Below, piece after piece: positions 31,162 to 39,595 of a DNA stretch of 64,000 nucleotides (its first letter is position 1; every line of letters starts with the position of its first letter). This DNA is from VGTK01 sp046327915. GTDB taxonomy: Bacteria > Desulfobacterota > Binatia > UBA12015. The stretch spans positions 62,001 through 126,000 of the forward strand of contig JAXLXO010000016.1 of the NCBI GenBank assembly GCA_046327915.1, read 5' to 3'. The notes beneath the pieces were generated by a model. The model searched no databases. It was not told the DNA's origin and was given only the letters and a program-made list of their open reading frames with translations. Both the position numbers and the translations under genes were made by a program.

Positions 31162-34100
31162 TCAGCAGCCGGGGCCGCCGGCGGGCGGCTGCGAGCGGCC
31201 GTCGAGTGCCGAGGCGAGGCTGTCGAGGCCGTCGAAGGACGGCGCGGTCTCGCGCAAGGTCAGGTACTCGCTGCGTGCGGAGTCGAGATCGCCGAGGCGG
31301 ACGTGGATGCCGGCGAGCGCGAAGCGCAGCGACGGATCGCGCGGCGCGCGCGCGACCGACTCGGCGACGAACGGACGGAGCCCGCTCCAGCGCTCGAGCA
31401 CGCAGCCCGCGCGCAGCAGCCAGTGCACCGCCTCGGCGTCGTCGGGACGCTCGCGCACGAGGTCGGAGAAGACGTGCCAGGCGTCCTCGCTCGCGCCCTG
31501 GCCGAGTGCCGCCATGCCGATGCCGAGGGTGCACTTGCGCTCGTCGGCGCCGGCCGCACGCGCCCGCGCGAACGCATCGCGCGCGGCGGCGAAGCTCTCG
31601 CGCTGCAGCTCGAGCACGCCGCGCACCAGCAGCCCGCGCGCGTCGTCGGGACGGCGGGCGAGCAACGTTCCGACGTGCTCCTCCGCGGTCGAGAGATCGC
31701 CGCGCTCCATCGCCGCGGTCGCGAGCGCCGCGCGCGCGGCGGCGTTCTCCTCGCAGGCGAGGACGCGCTCCCAGAACGCGGCCGCGCGCTCCGGGACTCC
31801 CGCTCGCGGGCACAGCTCCTGCGCCGCCCAGACCAGCACGCCGGGGTCGGCGGGCCACGCGTCGGCGTCGGCGAGCAGCGGTGCGGTCGCGGCGAAGCCG
31901 GACTCCGACGCGCGCGTCTCCGCCTCCGCGACGACGGCCCAGAGCGCACGCTCGTCGCCGCTCATGCGGTCGAGGAGCGGCGGCGTGCCGCCGTCGAGGT
32001 CGCGCGTGCGGACGACGAGCCCGTCGTCGAGCAGCAGGCGCGCCTGATCGGCGAGCGAGACGTGCTTCCAGCGCTTGACGAGGCGCTGTCCGTTGCGGTC
32101 GTCGTTGCTGTGCCGTCCGGCGGTCTGGCTCTCGAGGTGGAAGAGGGTGCTCTTCGGCTCGTAGACCACGCGGCCGCCGCGCTCGCGGAGGCGCAGGCAG
32201 AGGTCGACGTCCTCGAAGGAGTTCACGAAGCCCTCGTCGAAGCCCGACACGGCGCGGAACGCGTCGGCGCGCACCAGCATGCACGCGGCCGTGACGACCT
32301 GCAGCTCGCGCGTGCGGTTCGCGGGCTCGAAGTCGCCCGGCAGGTGCGCGAACAGGTGGTAGGCCTGCGCCTTGTGATTGAACGTGACGCCGGCGTGCTG
32401 CAGCGTTCCGTCGGGATAGAGCAGCTTGCTGCCCACGACCGACACCTCGGGGCGGCGCTCGACGACCTCGACCAGTGCGCTGAGCCAGCCTTCGAGCGGA
32501 ACCGTGTCGTTGTTGAGGAACACGATGTAGCGCCCGCGCGCGGCCGCGGCGCCCTGATTGCACGCCTTCGCGAAGCCGAGGTTGGTCTCGTTGCGGATCA
32601 TGCGCACGCTCGCGCCGAGCTGCGCGAGCAGCGCGGGCGTCTCGTCGGTGGACGCGTTGTCGACCAGGATGAGCTCGGCGGTGACGCCGGCGGTGACCTC
32701 GGCGAGTGCCGTGAGGCACTGCTTCGTGAGCTCCGCGCGGTTGAAGAGGGGGATCACGATCGAGCACGTCGGTGCGGCGTCTTCGGCGGCCGCGTCCGAT
32801 GATCCCGCGGCCGGGGCGCCGTCGAGCACGCGCGCGTGCGCCGCGGCGAGCTCGCGCTGCTGCGCCTCGAGGACGCCGGGCGTGCGCGACGCGAGATCCG
32901 CGTAGCGGTCGAAGACCAGCTTCAGCGTGCGCGGGAAGTCGGCGCGGTGCGCGCTGGTCGTGGAGCTGCCGTCGTGGCGCCAGCTGAAGCAGCAGGTCGC
33001 CTCGGGCAGCTGCTCGAAGGGGTACCGCGTCGAGAGCCGGATCAGCAGATCCCAGTCCTCGTGCGTCATCATGTCCTCGTCGAACGTGCCGACCGTGTCG
33101 AGGCAGTCGCGGCGGTGCACGAGGCACGGCATCGGGATGTAGTTTCCGACCAGAAGCAGCGCGGGCTGGTACGGCATGCGGTAGACCGGCGTGATCGCGG
33201 TCTGCACCCAGCCCTCGGTGCGCTTCTCCTCGGTGACGCGCTCCGAGAACGAGTAGGCGACGGCGCCGCCGCTCTGCTCGAGCAGCCCGACCAGCCGCTC
33301 GACGTGCGACGGCAGATACCAGTCGTCGTCGTCGAGGTAGGCGACGTACTTGCCGCGCGCGAGCGCGAGCCCCGCGTTGCGCGCGGCGGAGCGGTTCCGG
33401 TTGCGGCCGAGGCGGACGTAGGTGATGCGGCCCTCGGGATCGAGCGGCCGCAGCAGGTCGTCGACCGGGCAGCCGGCGTCGTTCACGACGATGAGCTCGA
33501 CGTTCGGGTACGTCTGCGCGAGCACGCTCTTCACGGCGCGCGGCAGGAAGTCCGGACGATCGAAGGTCGGCATGATCACGGACACCAGCGGCGTGTCGGA
33601 CGCGTTGGCGCGGGCGGCCGTCGCGGCCGCAGCGAGCGCCGACATGGCGTCGAGCGGGTCGGTCGCCGCGGCCGGCTGCTGCGGCGCGGCGGCCGCGGCG
33701 GGTACCGGTGCGACGGAAACGGGCGTCTGCTTCGGCGCCGGGGCCTCCGCGTTCAGCGAGACACGGATCGGCGACGGCAGCAGCGTCAAGTAGCAGCCGT
33801 CGGGCGCGGGGCGGGCTCCCCACGCGTGCGGCCAGTGCACGATGCGCGCCTTCTCGGACTCGGCGATCGACAGCCCCTGGTTCGCGTGCTCGTTGCTGCT
33901 CTGCGAGCGCAGGTAGACGCCGAGCACTTCCGGCACGTGCACGAACGTCTCGCCGCGTCCGACGACGCGCAGCCAGAACTCGTAGTCGCCGGCGGTCACG
34001 TAGTTCGGGTCGTAGCCGCCGTACTGCTCGTGCAGGCGGCGCTGGTAGACCGGCTGCGGTCCGACGGCGCAGACCTGGAAGAGGCGTACCGGGTCGAAGT

Positions 34101-34587
34101 CGGGCCAGCGCAGGTGTCCGACGACGGTCGCCATGTCGGCGTTCTCGTTCTCGGTGTCGGTGATCGCGACGTCGGCGTAGGCCAGCGCGTGCTGCGGGTT
34201 GCGCTCGAGGACGTCCACCAGACGCTCGAGGGCGTCGCGGCGGTGGCGGTCGTCGGCGCAGGCGAGGGTGACGTACTTGCCGCGCGCCGCGGCGATGCAG
34301 CGGTTCGCGGCCGACGTCGTGGTCTCGCGCTCCGGCGTGCGGAGATACGCGATGTTCGGGTACTTCGCGATGTACTCGCGGACGATCGAGGCCTCGTCGG
34401 TCGGCGACCCGGTATCGACGATGACGATCTCCATGCGGGGCAGGATGGTCTGCGCGAGCAGGTCGTCCAGCAGCCCGCGCATGAAGCGCTCGGCGCCGTA
34501 GACGAAGCACAGGGCCGACAGGATCGGCTTCTCGACGAAGGTCGAGCTGCGCTCCCAGACTTCGGGAAACTCGCGCGGGGTGTCCAT
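31162..34587 (-). CDS. Three-domain GT2 glycosyltransferase with C-terminal TPR-like region
   Basis: The 1141-residue protein contains three GT-A fold family 2 domains in a row. Domain 1 (about 20-280) has VEKPILSALCFVYGAERF, IVDTGSPTDEAS and a variant TLACADD motif. Domain 2 (about 333-560) has LVSVIMPTFDRPDFLPRAV and YLDDDDW. Domain 3 (about 605-865) has CSIVIPLFNRAELTKQCLTA and FLNNDTVPLEGW with a DVDLCLRLRERGG acceptor loop. The last 260 residues are Ala/Leu-rich helical repeats of TPR type. Such proteins can add several sugars in turn to a lipid or protein. Its ATG overlaps the TylF stop (TGATG). Substrates are unknown; the operon suggests an unusual deoxy sugar. Confidence 0.9.
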   Translation of the reverse strand: MDTPREFPEVWERSSTFVEKPILSALCFVYGAERFMRGLLDDLLAQTILPRMEIVIVDTGSPTDEASIVREYIAKYPNIAYLRTPERETTTSAANRCIAAARGKYVTLACADDRHRRDALERLVDVLERNPQHALAYADVAITDTENENADMATVVGHLRWPDFDPVRLFQVCAVGPQPVYQRRLHEQYGGYDPNYVTAGDYEFWLRVVGRGETFVHVPEVLGVYLRSQSSNEHANQGLSIAESEKARIVHWPHAWGARPAPDGCYLTLLPSPIRVSLNAEAPAPKQTPVSVAPVPAAAAAPQQPAAATDPLDAMSALAAAATAARANASDTPLVSVIMPTFDRPDFLPRAVKSVLAQTYPNVELIVVNDAGCPVDDLLRPLDPEGRITYVRLGRNRNRSAARNAGLALARGKYVAYLDDDDWYLPSHVERLVGLLEQSGGAVAYSFSERVTEEKRTEGWVQTAITPVYRMPYQPALLLVGNYIPMPCLVHRRDCLDTVGTFDEDMMTHEDWDLLIRLSTRYPFEQLPEATCCFSWRHDGSSTTSAHRADFPRTLKLVFDRYADLASRTPGVLEAQQRELAAAHARVLDGAPAAGSSDAAAEDAAPTCSIVIPLFNRAELTKQCLTALAEVTAGVTAELILVDNASTDETPALLAQLGASVRMIRNETNLGFAKACNQGAAAARGRYIVFLNNDTVPLEGWLSALVEVVERRPEVSVVGSKLLYPDGTLQHAGVTFNHKAQAYHLFAHLPGDFEPANRTRELQVVTAACMLVRADAFRAVSGFDEGFVNSFEDVDLCLRLRERGGRVVYEPKSTLFHLESQTAGRHSNDDRNGQRLVKRWKHVSLADQARLLLDDGLVVRTRDLDGGTPPLLDRMSGDERALWAVVAEAETRASESGFAATAPLLADADAWPADPGVLVWAAQELCPRAGVPERAAAFWERVLACEENAAARAALATAAMERGDLSTAEEHVGTLLARRPDDARGLLVRGVLELQRESFAAARDAFARARAAGADERKCTLGIGMAALGQGASEDAWHVFSDLVRERPDDAEAVHWLLRAGCVLERWSGLRPFVAESVARAPRDPSLRFALAGIHVRLGDLDSARSEYLTLRETAPSFDGLDSLASALDGRSQPPAGGPGC

Positions 34588-35372
34588 CAGAAGGCTCCCT
34601 TGACGACGTACGCGCCGGGATTGCTGCACCAGTCGAAGCGGCGCAGCTCGACGTTCTTCCCGGCGAAGAACTCGTCGACCGCGCGGCTCTCGCCCTCCCA
34701 GGGCGGGATGCCGTACTCGTCGAACGCGACCACGCCGCCGGGCACGACCAGCGGCCACAGCTGCTCGAGGCCGACCTTCGTCGGGCGGTAGAGGTCGACG
34801 TCGAAGTGCAGCAGCGCGATGCGCAGACCCGGGTGCGCCTTGACGTACTCGGGGATGGTCTTCTCGGCGTCGCCCGCGACCAGCTCGATGCGCGGCTTGT
34901 ACGGGATGAACCGGTCGGCATCGAAGATCGCGATCAGGTCGCGCAGCTGCTCCTCGAAGGCGCCGCCGTCGAAGCCGCCGGTGACCTTGCCGAAGTTCGG
35001 GTCGGCGGTGCCGTCCTTCTCGTCGAGCGTGCCGAAGCCGGCGAAGTTGTCGAAGCCGATCACCTTCCGGTGGCGGTCGCCCATGTTCCGGATCTCCATG
35101 AAGTTCGCCCACGACAGGAGCGACGCTCCGCGGTAGACGCCGAGCTCGACGATGTCGCCCGGGAGATCCTTGACCATGCGGAACAGCTCGTAGTGCGCCA
35201 TGAACCGCTTGAGGAACACGCGCCGCGTGTAGAGCTGGAAGTTGCGCCAGATCTCGCGGCGCGAGACGTCGAAGCGCTCGAAGTGCGCCTCGAGCATGTC
35301 CTCGATCGTGTCGTCGGCGCTGAAGTTGCGGCGCCCGTCGAAGACGCGCTCGCTCTGCGGTGCGGCGCTCAT
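34587..35372 (-). CDS. TylF/MycF-type sugar O-methyltransferase
   Basis: TylF-family enzymes methylate hydroxyls of deoxy sugars using S-adenosylmethionine and Mg2+. The 261-residue product has the SAM-binding motif DIVELGVYRGASLLSW (about residues 72-87), IGFDNFAGFG, and the metal/catalytic region LLHFDVDLYRPTKVGLEQLW with GGVVAFDEYGIPPWEGE. It starts at an ATG overlapping the stop of the preceding dioxygenase gene and is followed by the glycosyltransferase. The family fits sugar decoration rather than small-molecule metabolism in this setting. Confidence 0.88.
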   Translation of the reverse strand: MSAAPQSERVFDGRRNFSADDTIEDMLEAHFERFDVSRREIWRNFQLYTRRVFLKRFMAHYELFRMVKDLPGDIVELGVYRGASLLSWANFMEIRNMGDRHRKVIGFDNFAGFGTLDEKDGTADPNFGKVTGGFDGGAFEEQLRDLIAIFDADRFIPYKPRIELVAGDAEKTIPEYVKAHPGLRIALLHFDVDLYRPTKVGLEQLWPLVVPGGVVAFDEYGIPPWEGESRAVDEFFAGKNVELRRFDWCSNPGAYVVKGAF

Positions 35373-36088
35373 GCGACCTCCATCGCGGGGGAGCGGCGCG
35401 TGAACGTGCCGCTCAGGATGTCGAAGTAGTCCTTGCCGGCGACGGCGTCGCACGGACGGACGATGCGGAACTCGAGTGAGCGGCGCTCCGGCCGGCTCGG
35501 ATCGGGAACGAAGCTGCGGTGCGGGACGAGGTCGCCGAAGACCAGCGCGTCGCCGAGCGTGAGCTCGAAGAGCGCACGCGGGCCCGCGGGCGCGTCCGGC
35601 AAGCCGGCGCCGAAGCCCGCGGCCTCTCCGTGCGCGAGCTCGTCGAACTGTCCCACGACGAACTCGACGGTCGGGCGCGGCGCCGGGTCCTCGTCGAGCG
35701 GCACGAAGCAGGTCACGTGGCGGTCGTGCCCCCGCGGACCGAGCAGGCGCTGGTACGCGACGTCCTGGTGCCAGGGCACGAGGTGGTGCGACGCCGCGAC
35801 GCTGCGCACCTGGGGCGGGAACGCCACCCAGGTCGCGTCGCCGAGCGCGTCGAGCAGCGTGCGCGTCGGGTTGCGGAACGCGTCCATCCACGTCGGGTCG
35901 AGGCGCAGCGCGTCCGATCCTTCGCCGCGCGCGATGGCGATGCGCTCGCGATCGGTCCCCGCCTGCGCCTGCCGCTGCGTGGACACCTGCTCCAGATAGA
36001 TGCGGATCGCACGCAGTTGCTCCGCGGCGATTGCGTCGCGCACGTGCGCGACGCGGTTGCGCGGCGAGTCCTTCGTCGTCTCAGGCAT
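35369..36088 (-). CDS. PhyH-family Fe(II)/2-oxoglutarate dioxygenase (copy 1)
   Basis: PhyH-type dioxygenases hydroxylate or otherwise oxidise varied substrates using Fe(II), O2 and 2-oxoglutarate. The 239-residue protein has the iron motif HxD in LVPWHQDVAYQRLLG, a second His in DLVPHRSFVPDPS and a nearby Arg for 2-oxoglutarate (ERRSLEFRIVRP). Residues 80-200 form the double-stranded beta-helix core. Start and stop overlap neighbours by a few bases, so it is firmly in the operon. In a sugar operon it may oxidise a sugar or acyl substituent. It is distinct in sequence from the second copy at 37148. Confidence 0.8.
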   Translation of the reverse strand: MPETTKDSPRNRVAHVRDAIAAEQLRAIRIYLEQVSTQRQAQAGTDRERIAIARGEGSDALRLDPTWMDAFRNPTRTLLDALGDATWVAFPPQVRSVAASHHLVPWHQDVAYQRLLGPRGHDRHVTCFVPLDEDPAPRPTVEFVVGQFDELAHGEAAGFGAGLPDAPAGPRALFELTLGDALVFGDLVPHRSFVPDPSRPERRSLEFRIVRPCDAVAGKDYFDILSGTFTRRSPAMEVA

Positions 36089-37151
36089 TGCCCACCTCCA
36101 GGCCGGCGGCCACGTCGTCGTAGTTCCAGCACCAGCGCCGCTCGTCGACGAAACGTCCGACGGCGACGTTGGCGAGCTCCGGCGAGGTCCGGACGTCCTC
36201 TGCGAGCGCGAGGGCGGCCTCGCGTGCGGCGGTCGGCTCGTGCGCGCTGGTGCGCCGCACCAGCGACTCGATGCGCGCGCGCTCGGCACCGTCCGCCCAG
36301 GTCGCGCGCGCCAGCTCGAGCGAGAAGTCGCCGTAGCCGAGCAGCAGCGCGCTGGTGAACAGCGTGTGCAGGCGGCGCTCGTCGGTCGGCAGCGACGCCG
36401 CGGGACCACCCGGCAGCGGATCGCGCAGGAAGACCGCGTCGGCGTACATCAGGCGCTCGCGACCGGCCGCGTTCTTCTTGTCGAGCATGCGCTGCGAGCG
36501 GTGGTGCAGCGACGCGAAGCCGTAGAACGAGAAGCCCTGCTCGCGCAGCAGCATCTCCACCTCGGAGAACAGGCGCTGTCCCCGATACAGCTCGCAGAAC
36601 GAGACCTCGCTGACGATCGCGACGGCGCGCTCGGCGAGCGTGCGGCGCGATCCTTCGAGGATCTCGTACTCCGTCCCCTGCGTGTCGAGCTTCAGCAGCT
36701 CGCCCCAGAACGTCTCCTCGCCGCGCTCCTCGAAGAGCACGTGGTCGAGCGTCGTGGTCTCGAGCGGCTCGCGGTCGAGAACGCGCCACTTCGCCATGCC
36801 GTAGCGGCGCGTGAAGTCGTCGTTGGGGTGGCGCAGCGAGCTGTTTGTCGGCGCCGACAGCACGTGCAGCTCGGCCGTGCCGCGGCGCTCGCCGAGCGCC
36901 TGCGGCTCGATCTCGCAGCACGCCCACGGCGATCCCTGCGCGATCTCGTCGCGCATCCGCGCGCATTCGTCGGCGGCGGGCTCGAAGCCGAGCACCGCGG
37001 TGTGGCGCGCGAGCGGCTCGACCAGCGGGTGGACGCCGCCGCGCGCGCCGACGTCGACGAAGCCGAGCGGCGTGCGCGTCAGCGCGAGTCCCGGTGCGGA
37101 GGCCGCGAAGTCCGGATCGTCGGCGAGGCCGTTGTGTGCGAGGTGAATCAC
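36081..37151 (-). CDS. FkbM-family methyltransferase
   Basis: FkbM enzymes are SAM-dependent O-methyltransferases common in polysaccharide and polyketide clusters. The 356-residue product starts at a GTG with a GGGAG ribosome-binding site. It has the SAM motif GFVDVGARGGVHPLVEPLA (about residues 29-47) and the FkbM core ELLKLDTQGTEYEILEGSRR (about 164-183). VAIVSEVSFCELYRGQ follows. A C-terminal tail of about 110 residues (after FLRDPLPGG) is helical and Ala/Glu-rich, longer than most family members. It overlaps the genes on both sides. Confidence 0.87.
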   Translation of the reverse strand: MIHLAHNGLADDPDFAASAPGLALTRTPLGFVDVGARGGVHPLVEPLARHTAVLGFEPAADECARMRDEIAQGSPWACCEIEPQALGERRGTAELHVLSAPTNSSLRHPNDDFTRRYGMAKWRVLDREPLETTTLDHVLFEERGEETFWGELLKLDTQGTEYEILEGSRRTLAERAVAIVSEVSFCELYRGQRLFSEVEMLLREQGFSFYGFASLHHRSQRMLDKKNAAGRERLMYADAVFLRDPLPGGPAASLPTDERRLHTLFTSALLLGYGDFSLELARATWADGAERARIESLVRRTSAHEPTAAREAALALAEDVRTSPELANVAVGRFVDERRWCWNYDDVAAGLEVGNA

Positions 37152-37933
37152 GAGAGTCTCCCGGTCGGATGGACGTCGATCTCGGTGCGTCGCGCGCTGT
37201 AGCCGGCGCGGAACGGCGTGCCGCGACGGACGTAGGTCGCGAGCAGCGCGCGGCGCGTGCGCCACGCGGAGTTGGGATGCGACGCGTGCAGCAGGTGTCC
37301 GTGCAGGAAGACGACGCCGCCGCGCGGCACGTCGACGGTGCGCGGTGCGTAGCCCGGCGGCACGACGACCTCCTGACGGATCGCGTTGAAGGCCTGCGTC
37401 GGGTGCGGCTCGGCGCCGGGGATCTCGACCACCGGCAGCAGCGGCTCGCGCTGGCTGCCGGGCCATGCGATCAGCGCGCCGTTGTCGGCGGCGACGTCGT
37501 CGAGCGCCATCCACGCCGACGCGAAGGCGTCGCGTCCGGCCTCGACGTAGTGGTTGTCCTGGTGCACGGCGAAGCCCGGCGTGCCGGGCAGGCCGGGGAA
37601 GTACTGGCTCTGCAGGCCGCTCACGCGTCCGCCGACCAGCATCTCCAGCACGGCGACGATGGTGGGCGTGCACAGCGCCGTGAAGAAGGCCTCGTGCGTG
37701 CGGTGCGGGTTCATGAACGGGGCGACGGGCGCGCGGCCGTCGTCGTCGAGCTCGAGCGCCGCCGCGCACAGCCGGTTGCAGGTGTCGGCGGTCAGGACGT
37801 CGGGCACGACGACGAAGCCGTCGCGCTCGTACTGTGCCAGAGCGCGCGCCGGATCCGCCGCTACGTGCGACGGCAGCAGCGCGCCGGCCCACGACGCGGC
37901 ACCGGTGACGGCGGTGGCACCGTCAAGCAGCAC
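37148..37933 (-). CDS. PhyH-family Fe(II)/2-oxoglutarate dioxygenase (copy 2)
   Basis: The 261-residue product is closer to phytanoyl-CoA dioxygenase than copy 1. It has YERDGFVVVPDVLTADTCN near the N-terminus, the HxD iron motif in GFAVHQDNHYVEAGRDAFAS, the substrate-side ADNGALIAWPGSQ, and the distal His in VVFLHGHLLHASHPN with Arg in SAWRTRRALLATY. The GTG start lies 11 bases inside the preceding epimerase gene. Two adjacent but different dioxygenases suggest two oxidation steps in the pathway. Substrate cannot be read from sequence. Confidence 0.85.
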   Translation of the reverse strand: MLLDGATAVTGAASWAGALLPSHVAADPARALAQYERDGFVVVPDVLTADTCNRLCAAALELDDDGRAPVAPFMNPHRTHEAFFTALCTPTIVAVLEMLVGGRVSGLQSQYFPGLPGTPGFAVHQDNHYVEAGRDAFASAWMALDDVAADNGALIAWPGSQREPLLPVVEIPGAEPHPTQAFNAIRQEVVVPPGYAPRTVDVPRGGVVFLHGHLLHASHPNSAWRTRRALLATYVRRGTPFRAGYSARRTEIDVHPTGRLS

Positions 37934-38885
37934 GGTCGACCTCGGTGAGCGCGCGGTACCAGCGCACGGTCTGACCGATGCCGGCCTCGAACGACGTCCG
38001 CGGGCGGCGCCCGAGGATCGCGTCGGCCCTGGTGGTGTCGAGCATGCGGTACGGGATCGCGTCGGGCTTCGTCGGGTCGTACTGCGGCGTCGCGTCGTGG
38101 CCGCAGACATCGAGGATCGTCGCCACCGCGTCACGGATCGTGAGCTCGCTGCCGCTGGCGAGGTTCAGCGGCTCGCAGCGGAACGGACGCTCCAGCGACA
38201 GCACCGCGAGCAGGTCGTCGACGAAGTCCTCGACGAAGAGGAAGTCGCGCACGGCCGCTCCGGTTCCCCAGACGACGAACGGGTTCTCGCGCTTCAGCGC
38301 GCGCTTGATGAGCGCGGGCAGGACGTGCGAGCGGTCGTCCTCGAACTTGTCGCGCGGTCCGTAGATGTTGCTCGGCCGTACGATCGCGACGCCGAGGCCG
38401 TAGCGGTCGTGGTAGAAGCGCGCGAGCTCCTCGACGTAGCGCTTCATCCAGCCGACGCCCTGGTAGAGCTGGAAGGGCTGCTGGTTGAGGTCGAGCTCGT
38501 CCTCGCGCAGCGGGCGGAACGCCTCCTGATAGACCGTCGAGCTGCTGATCACGAGCACGCGCTCGACGCCGTTCATGCGGCAGGCCTCGAAGAGATTCGA
38601 GTGGATCTGCAGGTTCGGCAGCACGAGGCGCGTCGGCTCGTCGCGCATGATCTGCGCGCCGAAGGTCTGCGCGGCGCAGATCACGACGTCCTGCATGCGG
38701 GCGGTCGCGGTCAGGCAGTCGTCGAGGCTGGTCAGATCGGCGCGCAGGTGGCGCTCCGGCAGCAGCGCCGGCTGGCGCTCGTGGAACGTGCCGCGCACGT
38801 CGGCGCCGAGCCCGTACAGACGGTCGAGGAGGGCGGAGCCGGCGAGACCCGCGGCTCCGGCGACGAGGATGCGGCGGCCCTTCAC
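37923..38885 (-). CDS. Extended SDR (NAD-dependent epimerase/reductase-like), catalytic Tyr position is Val
   Basis: The 320-residue protein is an extended short-chain dehydrogenase of the sugar-nucleotide type. It has the nucleotide-binding motif VAGAAGLAGSALLDRLYGLG, an SSSTVYQEAF substrate loop and VAIVRPSNIYGPRDKFEDD. WGTGAAVRDFLFVEDFVDDL follows. The motif that should read YxxxK reads VGWMK, so the catalytic Tyr is replaced by Val; the codon is GTC, not an ambiguous read. A C4-reductase role (as in GDP-fucose synthase relatives) is suggested by gene context, but activity must use another residue or be lost. Starts at a GTG overlapping the cupin stop. Confidence 0.82.
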   Translation of the reverse strand: MKGRRILVAGAAGLAGSALLDRLYGLGADVRGTFHERQPALLPERHLRADLTSLDDCLTATARMQDVVICAAQTFGAQIMRDEPTRLVLPNLQIHSNLFEACRMNGVERVLVISSSTVYQEAFRPLREDELDLNQQPFQLYQGVGWMKRYVEELARFYHDRYGLGVAIVRPSNIYGPRDKFEDDRSHVLPALIKRALKRENPFVVWGTGAAVRDFLFVEDFVDDLLAVLSLERPFRCEPLNLASGSELTIRDAVATILDVCGHDATPQYDPTKPDAIPYRMLDTTRADAILGRRPRTSFEAGIGQTVRWYRALTEVDRAA

Positions 38886-39553
38886 GACCGGCCTCCCTTC
38901 TTCGCGACGCCCTGGTCGCGCTGCGAGACGATCGGGTCGCGCGTCGGCCACCACAGGCCGAGCTCGGGATCGTCCCACGCGAGCGTGAACTGGCCCGCGC
39001 GGTCGTAATAGGACGACTGCTTGTAGTGGAAGATCGCCTGCTCGCTGAGCACGTAGTGGCCGTTGCCGAAACGCGGCGGGACGAGGATCGACAGGCGGTT
39101 CCGGTCCGAGAGCGTGAAGCCCTCCCACTGCCGGTACTGCGGCGACGACGGGTCGTTGTTGATCACGACCAGGTAGAAACGCCCGTGCAGGCAGGAAATC
39201 AGCTTCCACGTCGAGGTGTCGCCGTGGATGCCGCGCAGCACGTTCTGCGTCGAGATCGAGATGTCGTCCTGCACGAAGTCGACGTCGATGCCGGCCTCGT
39301 GCGCCAGCTGGCGGTTCCAGATCTCGACGTACTCGCCGCGGAAGTCCTCGAAGCGTGTGGTCGGCTCGAGCAGCTTGACGCCGTCGAGGCGGGTCGGCCG
39401 CACGGTGAGCGCCGGCGCGAGCCCGGGCGCGGTGCGGTTCTGCGACCTGGCGCCACGCGCCGTCGCCGCCGGGCTGCCGGAGCGTGCGGTGCGGGTGTGC
39501 GCGCGGGTGCGCGCCGACGCGGGCCGCGGACGTCGTTCACGAAGCTGCAACAT
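38882..39553 (-). CDS. RmlC-type cupin, probable nucleotide-sugar 3,5-epimerase
   Basis: RmlC-type cupins epimerise C3 and C5 of 4-keto sugar nucleotides. The 223-residue product starts at an ATG with a strong GAGGAGAGG ribosome-binding site. About 55 N-terminal residues are Arg/Ala/Thr-rich and probably disordered. The cupin core has TTRFEDFRGEYVEIWNRQLA, then NVLRGIHGDTSTWKLISCLH, which matches the RmlC LRGLHYQ region, and LVPPRFGNGHYVLSEQAIFH with YKQSSYYD at the end of the barrel. Its place beside a GMD homologue and two SDRs fits a 4-keto-6-deoxy sugar pathway. It could also be a 3-epimerase only. Confidence 0.83.
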   Translation of the reverse strand: MLQLRERRPRPASARTRAHTRTARSGSPAATARGARSQNRTAPGLAPALTVRPTRLDGVKLLEPTTRFEDFRGEYVEIWNRQLAHEAGIDVDFVQDDISISTQNVLRGIHGDTSTWKLISCLHGRFYLVVINNDPSSPQYRQWEGFTLSDRNRLSILVPPRFGNGHYVLSEQAIFHYKQSSYYDRAGQFTLAWDDPELGLWWPTRDPIVSQRDQGVAKKGGRS

Positions 39554-39595
39554 CGTTCCTCTCCTCACCACCGGGTCGCCCGTGACGTCGACGCG

